DNA from: Erpobdella octoculata
Taxonomy: Eukaryota; Annelida; Clitellata; Hirudinida; Erpobdellidae
Assembly: GCA_963978895.1 (NCBI GenBank)
Contig: OZ022246.1
Span: 7,264,932 to 7,328,931, forward strand
Length of the DNA: 64,000 nucleotides
Direction of reading: 5' to 3'
Notes under the pieces: generated by a model
Databases searched by the model: none
What the model saw: only the letters and a program-made list of their open reading frames with translations
Told to the model about the DNA's origin: nothing
Made by a program: the position numbers and the translations under genes
In this document: piece after piece, positions 1 to 11,253 of the stretch
How the letters are laid out: each line of letters begins with the position of its first letter
How positions within the stretch are numbered: the first letter of the stretch is position 1

Positions 1-107
1 GTGACCGGGATCGGGAAAGCGACCGGGAGTGGGAGAGCAAGCGGGAACGGGAAAGCGACCGGGAGCGGGAGAGAAAACCCCCGAGCAACGCCGGGTAACC
101 CCGCTAG
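1..107 (+). mobile_element. Helitron-like element, 3' end (copy A, cut by window edge)
   Basis: GC-rich repeats of the type GCGGGAAAGCGACCGGGA run into a short GC hairpin (GCAACGCCGGGT) and the terminus CGCTAG followed by T. The same terminus occurs at 19212 (minus), 34481 and 42122. A 3' end of hairpin plus CTAG|T is the Helitron signature. No transposase is visible, so this is a non-autonomous copy whose 5' part lies left of the window. Confidence 0.7.
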
Positions 108-581
108 TATTTATATATATTCCCGCAAGCAAGTTTCATTGAACTTTGTCGCCCATTTTGCATTCAACAGTTTCTTGTATAAACCTTGCAAAACAACAAT
201 ATCTTTCCTTTCTGAAACTACACCAAGCAATGTTTTAAAATCTTTATTTTTCCAACTGACAGGCCAGTTTCGGTTAATTTAACCATCTTCAGAGCTTCAT
301 TTTAAACTTTATAATAATAAAACGGTATATATTAAAATCGAAAAGGACACTTTCTCAAACTTATAATAATAAAGTTAATTAAACAGCAGTTTGTTTGTTT
401 TCAATACATGCAGAGTTAGACGTGAAATCAATAAAAGTAGCCGAGTATTGATGAACACGCTTTCAGTGAGTAAAAAAGTGTCGACGCATTCAGCCAAAGT
501 CTCACTAAAATACAAATTAAGTACACAACCAGCCACCCACACAGCTGATTACACGCTCACTTTTTCCGTAGTTTTTGTTTT
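108..581. other. AT-rich spacer, no gene recognised
   Basis: Both strands were read. There are only short open frames and no recognisable exon of the downstream Ca2+ pump or of any known family. Confidence 0.5.
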
Positions 582-1124
582 CTACTTTCTTCTTTTTATA
601 TTAATATTTGGATTGCAAAGTAAATGTTCAAACACCGCAGGTGTCTCAGCATCACCTGCACTATTCCGATTAGTGTAGTTCCACATTTTTTTAGCTGCAT
701 CGCCATCAACCTCAACTTCACTACCTTTACAGTTACAGAAAACATCTTCATCGTCGACATTATTACTACTTTTATGTTTTTCTTCCGAGTCATTTTCTTT
801 TTCTTCAATCATTTCATCTGTGTGGAAACTATCAAGAGAAAGTGATTCTGACTCCTTATTTTTAGAACCACAGCTTTTAAAACAAACAGGCGTTTCTCTA
901 TTTAGATCTCCCTCAGTATCCACAAACCTTTCATTAATCTTGACAGGCGTAGTTTCCTTCTGGTTGGTGCGATTTTCCATGACGGCATCTTCTATGTCTT
1001 TGACGTTGAGTATATCTTCATCGGTCACCATATCAATTTCTTTCTCGCAGCAATCACTTTGTTCTCTTCTTTCGGATAAATCATTTTCAAATTTCACGCT
1101 TGTTTTATTCTTGTTATAAGACAT
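582..1124 (-). CDS. Hypothetical acidic, low-complexity protein (180 aa, single exon)
   Basis: An uninterrupted frame starts at ATG 1122-1124 and ends at a stop at 582. I do not recognise the family. The protein is hydrophilic, with many D, E, S, N and K residues. It has no membrane segment or signal peptide, a basic tail (IKRRK), and one cysteine pair (CNCKG) around residue 130, so it looks intrinsically disordered. The length is unusual for this AT-rich background and the composition is protein-like rather than microsatellite-like, which argues for a real coding exon. If the missing 5' exons of the plus-strand Ca2+ pump lie left of the window, this ORF is nested antisense in one of its introns. 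It could also be a domesticated or degenerate transposon ORF. Confidence 0.4.
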   Translation of the reverse strand: MSYNKNKTSVKFENDLSERREQSDCCEKEIDMVTDEDILNVKDIEDAVMENRTNQKETTPVKINERFVDTEGDLNRETPVCFKSCGSKNKESESLSLDSFHTDEMIEEKENDSEEKHKSSNNVDDEDVFCNCKGSEVEVDGDAAKKMWNYTNRNSAGDAETPAVFEHLLCNPNINIKRRK

Positions 1125-1553
1125 GATGCATTATCGTGATATTAGGAATTTTAAAAATATTATTGTTTTGACACTTTTATCAAGTAATGTTTATATATTA
1201 AATAAGATTTCTTCTTATTAATAATAATATTGTTATTTCATCTTCTAAAAATAAACACACAAGTTAATATTCTTTGTTTACGAATCCATGTGAGCATCAA
1301 GCAATTAATAATATAACAACCAGTAGAAGTATTTGTTACCTAATTGTAGAGAAGTATATATTTGATGGTGATATTCACGAGATCATATCATGGCGATATC
1401 ATGAGGGAGAAATAAAAGAGATGTTGAAATAAAATAGTGAATGAATGAGGGGTGAAAAGAATTTTGGGAGAGAAAGTGGTCATGCCTGTGCACTTTTGAT
1501 GAGGGTGGAAATTCAATTAAGCCTTGACGTTCTGCATTACCTGATAAGACTAG
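1125..1553. other. AT-rich spacer, possible 5' flank of the acidic ORF
   Basis: No exon or named repeat is visible. The stretch just right of 1124 would be the promoter side of the minus-strand ORF, but no clear TATA element is positioned convincingly. Confidence 0.4.
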
Positions 1554-2157
1554 CTAGTGAGTGAGTGAGTGTGTGAGTGAGAGAGTGAGTGAGTGAGTGA
1601 GTGAGTGAGTGAGTGAGTGAGTGAGTGAGTGAGTGAGTGAGTGAGTGAGTGAGTGAGTGAGTGAGTGAGTGAGTGAGTGAGTGAGTGAGTGAGTGAGTGA
1701 GTGAGTGAGTGAGTGAGTGAGTGAGTGAGTGAGTGAGTGAGTGAGTGAGTGAGTGAGTGAGTGAGTGAGTGAGTGAGTGAGTGAGTGAGTGAGTGAGTGA
1801 GTGAGTGAGTGAGTGAGTGAGTGAGTGAGTGAGTGAGTGAGTGAGTGAGTGAGTGAGTGAGTGAGTGAGTGAGTGAGTGAGTGAGTGAGTGAGTGAGTGA
1901 GTGAGTGAGTGAGTGAGTGAGTGAGTGAGTGAGTGAGTGAGTGAGTGAGTGAGTGAGTGAGTGAGTGAGTGAGTGAGTGAGTGAGTGAGTGAGTGAGTGA
2001 GTGAGTGAGTGAGTGAGTGAGTGAGTGAGTGAGTGAGTGAGTGAGTGAGTGAGTGAGTGAGTGAGTGAGTGAGTGAGTGAGTGAGTGAGTGAGTGAGTGA
2101 GTGAGTGAGTGAGTGAGTGAGTGAGTGAGTGAGTGAGTGAGTGAGTGAGTGAGTGAG
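1554..2157. repeat. (GTGA)n microsatellite, about 600 bp
   Basis: About 150 nearly perfect tetramers, with slight impurity only in the first 40 bases (GTGTGTGA, GAGA). The complementary strand is stop-free because TCAC repeats encode a Ser-Leu-Thr-His tetrapeptide. That ORF is an artefact of the repeat, not a gene. Confidence 0.97.
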
Positions 2158-2349
2158 TTAATCATGTTGGTTTCCGCAAAGTTTTCTCTCAAGTTATGTT
2201 AATTTTTAAAGATAAACATCAATTATTAAAAAATGTAAAATTAAGTATTTGAAGTTAAACGTTTAACTGTAAGTTTTTATGTTTGAATTAGAATTTACAC
2301 AGTTAAAATTACTTTAATAACATAAAAACTTAGTCACATGTTTTTAATA

Positions 2350-2588
2350 CAGTGTTTCCTTGAATAATAGACCTACCTATCAAAGTATAGAGACACAAGT
2401 AAAAAGCAGAAAACAGGTTAAAAATAAAGCTAAATTTATGACGGACAACCATCTTTACAAGCTTGATTATTCTAGTTTCTGTGGATTGGACAAATTGAAG
2501 AATAGAAGTAGGTCTTATATTGAAATCTCAATGACAAATCCTGGTAAGTCTCACTTTCTAGGTAGGTCTTATATTCAAGGAAACACGG
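2350..2588. mobile_element. Tc1/mariner-type MITE with TA flanks
   Basis: The left end CAGTGTTTCCTTGAATAATA and the reverse complement of the right end, CCGTGTTTCCTTGAATATAA, match over about 29 bp and continue into AGACCTACCT. Both ends are directly flanked by TA (2348-2349 and 2589-2590), the target duplication typical of Tc1/mariner. At 239 bp it has no coding capacity. An internal partial copy of the inverted repeat lies near 2510. The 107-aa plus-strand frame here is an artefact of the element. Confidence 0.65.
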
Positions 2589-2773
2589 TACATGCAGATA
2601 CTAATCGTGATATACATGGGTTTTTAAATAATTGTCAGCATTACACTCAAAACCACCACTGCCACAAATTTCCACCTGAATGAAATTTATCAACTTATTT
2701 TTACATTTAACAATTATTCATTTTCTATTTAAACTTAATTCAATTTTATAATGATTTAATGATTTATACACAG

Positions 2774-5700
2774 GCACTCACGTGATGGAAGGAAGTGCCA
2801 AGATGCTTGTGACTGCAGTTGGTATCAACTCACAGGCTGGTATTATTTTCTCACTCATGAATTCAACGACTGCAATACTTGAAGATGATGAAACACCTAC
2901 TGAAGTCAAACAGCCGGGTTCGCTTTAATCGATTTTTTCCCAAAAAGAAATTTAATTTAAAGTTGCATAGAATTTCACAATTGGGCAAAAAATTAATACA
3001 ATTTGTTGAAAGAACTCTCGAGTTTTACTTCTAACAAACATTTTATTCATCTTTCAACGCAAAATGATACCAACGGTATGAAGCTGAAATGTAAAAAGTC
3101 ATCAAAAACATAATCTAAAGAAATGTCACCACTCAAGATTTTTTTTCGGAGTGGTGCGCTGTGAGCCGGTTGTCGCTGTTGAGTCTCTATTACTTTTTTC
3201 GATAACATTTCGTTTTTAGTAAACATATCTGGTAAAAATTTATATGACTGAACTTGTCTCAATACAAGCTAACTATTGGTACAAAATTTATCTGATTTTG
3301 ATACCTGGTTTTGTCAAATACTGTTGAATAGTTTAGTGAGTTTAGTTCTGTTGTCGTTTGTTGCCACTCCTGTAAGTTGTACTACATACTGTGATGTCAC
3401 GTAAAAGGCAAGAGGAGGTTCTGGACTTGTTAATGGAAGGTAAAACAATCGAAGCATTATCGGATAAGATTAAAGAAAAGATACTTCCCAGTCTGGAACA
3501 TGGCATTAAAGAAATGATGAAGAACTTAATGTTGGAGACAGTGACAAAACTGATAAAGGACGAAATTAAGCCGCTGGTTGATAAAATAAAGTCCATAACG
3601 GAGGAAAACAAAACTCTACAGATTCGAGTTGACAGACTGGAGATGCAATTGAGAAGCAACGATCTCGTCATTCACGGAATCCCTGAATCGTCCTACGCTG
3701 AGGTGGCTTCGGGTGTGACTGCTGGAGAAGGTGATTCCTCTAAACATATGTCTCGGCAGGATACAATGAGTGCTGTCGTGGAGTGCTGCAGGACGAAGTT
3801 AGATCTCGACATATCGATGAAGGATATCACTGCCGGGTACAGAATACCTGGCATTAAAAACGCACCACGACCGATAGTTATAACTCTCGCTTCAAAGACA
3901 GTCAGAGACCGAATTTACTCTTCAAGACGCCTACTTCACAAACAAGAAGATAAACATAAAATTTATATCAACGAGCATTTAACTAAGAGGTGCTCAGAAA
4001 TCTTTTCGAGAGGCAGGAGACTACTCAAAGAAAAGAAAATCTCCTCCACCTGGACATGGAATGGCGTTGTTTTTGCAAAAAGAGTTGAATCTGACAAGCC
4101 AATTAAAATCCTAAGTCTCGAGGAGGTTGAAAAGTTACAGACTAGTTAAAATGGCTTATGATACGACGAACACTGAAGAAGAACGTTTAAGTTTACTGAA
4201 GTCTATAAGAAGCTGTTCTTTGTTTGATTATAACATTGATCCTGATGAAAATATCTTCCACCCAATCTATGATAATAGAAATGTTTATGTTACTTCTGAT
4301 GAGTTAAACGAGTTAACCGGTCGATTAGCTTCTGATCATTTTTCATTTCTTCACGTCAATTGCAGAAGCTTAAAAAATAAATTGCATGACTTAGCAATAT
4401 TACTTCACTGGAGTAGATCTAGGATTTTGGCGGTTACAGAGACCTGGCTGGATGACAATTCATCCTTGAGCGTGGAAATACCGGGCTTTGTTTTCGTATC
4501 CAGACATAGATCTATGAAAAAAGGTGGCGGAGTTGTTTTTTTTATTGACTCTGACTTAAAATATTCTGTTCTTGATGTTAGTTCCTGGAGTGTTGATATT
4601 ACTTCATTTGAAATTCTCTTGATATCTGCGGAGTGTCGAGGAATTGGAAGTTTTACTGTTGGAGTAATCTATCGCCCACCGGATACCAATATACGTGTTT
4701 TTAATGCAGAGCTGAGTAACATCTTGGATTACGTTGACAGAAAAAATATGAAGATATTTCTACTGGGCGACTTCAACATTGATTTTCTCGACAAAGAATG
4801 GAACTCACTCACAGCTGAGTTTTTTAATTTACTAGCTTTCCACTGCCTTCTTCCAGCCTTTACAACGCCAACTAGAAAATGCCCCTCAACCGCCACCGCA
4901 ATTGATAATATATTTACTAATTATCCACTACAGAAGACTCTCGCCAGGATTGTACTCGATGATGTCTCGGACCACTTCCCTATTTTTCTCTCTGCCACAT
5001 TATCGACACCTGATTGCGTCGGAAAAAATCATGTCTTTTCCTTAAGAAGGAGTTTCGTTAATAAAGAAATTTTTGAGCAAACGCTGCATGGAGCCGATTG
5101 GTCTAGGGTAATAGAGGTGGCCGAGTGTGGCGACGCGTCATCCGCCTATTCAATGTTTATCAATAGATACCTTGAGATATATAATAATTCCTTTCCTCTG
5201 GTGAGCTGCAGCGGCAAATCTAACGGACCTAACAAGTTTGATAAAGAATGGATGACACCTGAACTTATGAAAAGCTGCAAGAAAAAAAATGCGCTTTACC
5301 GAGCATACACCAGGAATCCATCTCCGTCTAACAAACAGAAATTTACTACATTTAGAAACCTCTTCAAATCAACTAAGGTAAAAACCATCAAACAATTCTA
5401 CTCCGAAAAGTTTAAATTAAACAACAACAACATGAAAGGAACATGGAAGTTAATTGGGAACATTTTAAATAAAAAGACCAACATGGAACAATGCAAGACT
5501 TTCTGTACGGATGACGGTAGTCTATTGACATCTTCCTCTGTTATTGCTGAGTCATTTAATAATTACTTTTCTAATATTGGCTCCAACCTCGCAAGAAAGA
5601 TATCCCCACCGGATACAACGTTTGAAAAATATCTTGGCAATCCTGTGACTCACTCTTTTTTTTTGCACCCACTACGCCCGATGAGATTATCAAAATAGCT

Positions 5701-7914
5701 TCAGACTTAAAGATCTCTCACAGCTGCGGATCCGATGGAGTCGACCCATGCATCGCACGAAATTCAATTACGGCGATCGCTAGTCCTCTGTCTGCCATAA
5801 TAAATTGCTCAATAACTTCAGGAGTATTCCCCGCTCAACTAAAAACAGCCAAAGTCATTCCAATTTACAAATCTGGGAAAAAAGAAAACTTTTCTAATTA
5901 CCGGCCAATATCTGTCTTGTGCTATTTCTCAAAGTTTTTTGAAAGAGTGATGCACTCCAGACTTTATAATTATCTTGATAAATTTTCCATTATTACACCA
6001 AATCAGTTTGGATTTAGAAAAAATCACTCAACTTATATGCCACTGGTCATGTTACATTCAAAGATTGCCGAGGCCATGGACCGTGGGAAATATGTAGTTG
6101 GCATCTTCCTGGACCTAGCTAAAGCCTTCGATACGGTTGATCACGGCATTCTGGTGGAAAAATTGAGGTACTATGGAATCCGGGGAACTCCACTATCATG
6201 GTTCAGTGACTATCTTAGCTGCAGATCACAATGCGTCCAGTACAGCAACTCTATCTCTTCGATGAAGCAGGTAACTTGTGGGGTGCCTCAAGGGTCGGTG
6301 CTGGGACCGCTTCTATTCCTCATCTATATTAACGACCTATGCTCAGTTTCAGATCGCCTTGAATTTGTTTTGTTTGCGGACGATACTAACCTCTTTGCGA
6401 CTGGCGATAACTTAGAAAATTTATATTACGATACCAACAGTGAATTACTTTCTGTTTCTAAATGGTTCTCTGCTAGTAGACTTTCCTTAAATGTTAGCAA
6501 AACGAATTACATTTTATTTCACCATATAAACAAAAATACTTTCTGTAATTGTCAGCTGAAGATTGATGATATACCAATTTTGCGGGTTCCTTATTGCAAG
6601 TTCTTGGGCGTGTTGCTTGATAAACACCTTACATTAAAAACTCACATTGAACATGTTACATCTAAGGTTGCAAAATATTGTGGAGTGCTATCTCGTATAC
6701 ATCAGTTTGTTGATGCCAATATTTCTATGATGTTATACCATGCACTTATATTTCCGTACTTATCATACTGCAATATTGTCTGGGCCTCAAATTATTCAAC
6801 TCGTTTAAAGCCTCTTCATATTTTGCAAAAGCGAATTATTCGAATTATTTTTCACATGCCTCCCACATCGTCTTGTAAAATTCAAATGGCTAACAACAAC
6901 ATTCTTAATATTTATCAGATTAATTTCTTCCAAACTGGCATTTTCATGTATAAATATGATAATTTTATATTACCCTCATCATTCGATAACATGTTTGTAA
7001 AATTATCTGATGTTCATTCCTATGATCTGCGCCCCGGTCGCTGTTTTCGAACGGATTTTGCTCGGACAACTCTTAAAACATTCTCTATTAAATGCTCTGG
7101 CCCTCGTATTTATTCAATCATTCCAATATCTGTCTCCTCCTTGAAACGTATTTCGCTATTTAAGCAAGCTCTGAAATCTTACTTGTTATTGTCTCACTCA
7201 TAACTACTCAATACCTATTACCTTAGCATACCAATTTCAGTCTCTTCCTTGATAAGTTTATTGAACTACTATTTGAAATGTCTTAACTCAACCAGCTCAT
7301 TTGGTTTTTTTTGTAAAGGTTGTCCATTAAGCGGGAAGGAATTCCCTTCGGACGAACCTTTTGGGCACCTTATTTCTTTCTCAACCAATCGATTTTTCTT
7401 CTTTTTCTGAAATTTTGGTTCTATATTTTTCTTGTCGTTTTGGTTATTTTCTTTTGTTTACGTTTAATACTTATGTTGGTGCTCAATAAATGAAATAAAT
7501 AAATAAGATATTTCCGGTGCTAAAAAATCATTAAAAATCTAAAGAAAGTTGATCACAAGGATTTGAAAAATTGAATTTTATTTTTTTGATTAAAGTTCTA
7601 AATTTCACATTAACCAATTAGAAAACTTTTATTGATTTGACTGAATCTACCAAAAGACTCGAATGAAGAGGGCCGCATGTTTGCCGTTGTCGGTCCCAGA
7701 TGAGCTTTCGGCCATAATTACTGGCTCAGTGACTGTCGACAAAATCAGAAAATGTTTTTAAATGAAACTCTTTGTTATCTAGAAATCTAGAAATTGACAT
7801 TATGACGCGTAAAAAATTATGAAAAGTTAACAAAGCTATGAAATTATTTCTTTATTCTCGGTTTTTTTCTCATTTCTTTCTGTATCCCATCTTCCCCCTC
7901 TTATCCTCTCTTTT

Positions 7915-8012
<98 letters not shown>

Positions 8013-8192
8013 ATCTCCTGTTTTTTTCTTCGTTTAGACGAGATTGAATGAGCGAACCCACGTATAGCCTCATTCGATGCAGAAAAGCAATATCAAAATC
8101 GATTTTGCAAAGCTTTTTGTAACTAGTTTTACCAAAAGTTGATTGAATTGCACAAAAAATATTTATCAATTTTTAAATCACGTGAATATGTT

Positions 8193-8224
<32 letters not shown>

Positions 8225-8225
8225 G

Positions 8226-8316
<91 letters not shown>

Positions 8317-11155
8317 CCGTCATCATCATAATCATGTGCGTGTTATATTTTGTTTTTATGTGTACAGAAGATGAAAGCATTCATAGACTTCACTGACCTT
8401 CTGGAAATTTACTTTTTTCAATAATTTTTATTTATTTGTATTACTTAACCATTTTATCGAAAAAATCATACATAGTTTAATCGTAATTTATTTTTCTTTA
8501 TATCAAATCGATAGGGTCTCAACTATGTCACAAATTGAGCTTTTTTATCTCTCCAAATCAATTCTAACACTGATATTTATATTTTTTTTAAATATTGCTA
8601 CATTATTGGAGATCGTATAAGGGTTCCAAACATTGTTTTTCGTTTTATTGGATGATAAGCACTCAACTAGACTATAATAAACATCAACTAGTACTGCAAT
8701 TGAAACCTGTCTAATAAACACCTATATAACTTTAAAATTGTACTTGAAAAAGACAAACACACACAGGGCCCTGGAGAAATTACTTGCCCGGGCTCGTAAC
8801 TACTGATAACTATCAGTTGAAAAAGTAAAAAATTCCTGATTGAAATTAGTGAACATTATCTATGTCATTGGTGCCGTCAATACAAGCATGACTGTATTGC
8901 ATTCATGTAATTTCCAAGAGCTTCTGAGTTTGCTGAACGAATTTTCTGGTAAAATCTAGTCTGGTATTCCTTCAAGCCAGAATTTAACAGAGACGTCATT
9001 GGGGGCAAGGAGAGTCATAGCCTCTTTTTCCTGATTTTTGAGAGTGCTTCCCTGACGTAGTTTTAAACCCCCAAAAAATAGAAGTGGGGTCCCAAAATGC
9101 TTTCAGAAGTGTAAAGTGGAAGTTTTTGAAGTTTGAGTTGGCCCTTTTTATGGACAGGTAAGTCTCCTATGACGGTGAAGTGGCCCTTATGACGGTGAAG
9201 TAGACCCTCCTAAACTGGTTTATAAAATATATTTTTAGAAAGAAAAATGGAAAAGTTAAAAAATAACTGGAAAACATTGGTGGGCCCTGAGAACAAGTTG
9301 CCATCCCAAAAAGTGTTTGTTGAAATTAATTCAGCTGTTGAAAATGGCAATAGCAAATGCAGTTGTTTTCCCGTGCTTGACAGCTTGCACAATCACAACA
9401 CGTTTTCGGTACATGATGATATAGTTCTCTGTTGAATAGCAGATGGCTTTTCAAAACCATATGCATATATGCCTCGGAAGAGTTTTTAATTCAATATGAT
9501 ATCATCAAATATGTTACCACTCCAGACAAAATGCTTACGCTGCAATCCGCAACCAAACCATGTTTTCAACGTGCGTTAACCCACCAGCAAAACATTTTTT
9601 TTTAAACCTGCTGTCAAGATTCAAGATGGAATCTTCCAAGCGCTTTTCCGCATCTCCAGAAAACATCTATCGCAGACAATCCGGTTCTTCCAACATGCGA
9701 TAGACAGTCGCAATCAAACACTGGCATCGTCGGGTGCCTCAAAAATTTCTTCTGTGAGTTCAAAAACTACTAAAGATTCCGTCAGCAATGCCAACTCCAC
9801 CTTGTTGATTGTGAGCCAGTCCCAAGCCTTTATAAAAAAATTCAGAAATGCCCTACTACAGGACCACCTCGGCAACGTTTTTCCACAAAACCAGTTCGAC
9901 CTTTTACATTTTGCTCCTCTCGAGTATCTCCCCAGCTGTTTTCTGAGACACATATAGCGAATTATTTGCTGCTTTTTTCTGTAGGACAGACCTGACCACC
10001 AAAAATCTAATTTTCAAGTTTTTTTTATAGGATTTTTGAATTGTTTTTTTGATTTCGTGAAGTGCTCTTCTGCTTTCTTCTTGTGACTCATCTATTATGT
10101 CAAAAATTTACTCACTTGTGGTCGGGCTTGAAGTGCTTGGAGGTGTTCTTTAAGCTCGTTCTTTTTCTTCAAACACGAATAATTCGTCTAATGCTTTCAA
10201 ACCCATTTTTGAAATTCAGCTTCTGACACCAAATGTTACGATATTGAGAATTGGGGTTCTATATAACTAGCTGTTTCCGCCCAGTGATCTAATAGTCAAT
10301 GTTTTGGTTTTCATTTTGACGTTTTCGATAACGTTTCTGTTTCGATTTTTACGTTTTTCTGGGGTTTCGGGGTCTATTTTTAGTAACTGCCTTACAATAA
10401 TTATGAAAATGATAAAATTACATTTTTGATATTTGAAATTAATTTACTGATGTGCACCGATATGAAAAATCCGCCATTAATAGTAAACTTAAACACGCTT
10501 CATACAATGTTATCGAAAGAATGCGAAACTTGCACTAAAGTTAACTTAAAATTCAACCCAAGAGTTTAGTTTCGTTGCTATCTAATAAATAATAATAAAA
10601 AAATTTATTGTTTCACATTTTAAAATAATTATAAATTATACCCACATAATTAATCTGCAAAACTGTCGCGCTTTTTACACAACGAGAAATAAGTCACGTG
10701 AGGGTAACGCACAAACAACATTGTTCTATTTTATTATATTATATTATATTATATTATATTATATTATATTATATTATATTATATTATAGATGGTTTGGGT
10801 TTAATTGGACGAATAGCGCCCAACTAGACGCTTCAACTTCAACTAATGCAATTGAAACCTGTCTAATAGACGCCTTAATCAATCTATAATAATTCTTGTA
10901 AAAGACAAACACGCACACAAATTTTAACTTCAAATTTCATGTCTATCTGTAAACATACATCTAGTCACATTATCATATAGGAAAAGATAAAAATCCCTTC
11001 ATAGATAATTTTAAATAAATATTTTTGACAGAAAACTTTCTTTTAATTGAAATTTTTTAATTAAAAATCTACAATTATAATATTAGCCTTAATATCATCC
11101 TCATCATCAACATCATTATCGTCATCATTATCATCATCATCGTCATTCATACCAG

Positions 11156-11213
<58 letters not shown>

Positions 11214-11214
11214 G

Positions 11215-11253
<39 letters not shown>

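Larger units (their letters stand above)
3290..7507 (+). mobile_element. CR1/L2/Jockey-type LINE, nearly full length
   Basis: A non-LTR retrotransposon lies in sense orientation within PMCA intron 1. It has a short 5' leader, ORF1 (3394-4149), ORF2 (4151-7203, one frameshift), a 3' UTR and a terminal run of AAATA-type repeats at 7485-7507. An APE endonuclease followed by a reverse transcriptase with an FADD box and no RNase H places it in the CR1/L2/Jockey branch. The 5' end is approximate. I could not identify a target-site duplication. A relative is present at 39.4-41.3 kb. Confidence 0.85.

Noticed and set aside
1554..2192. 212-codon Ser-Leu-Thr-His repeat ORF (minus)
   Set aside because: Created entirely by the GTGA microsatellite; no non-repeat coding sequence supports it.
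2360..2683. 107-codon plus-strand ORF as a gene
   Set aside because: It spans a TA-flanked MITE with inverted repeats and has no family features.
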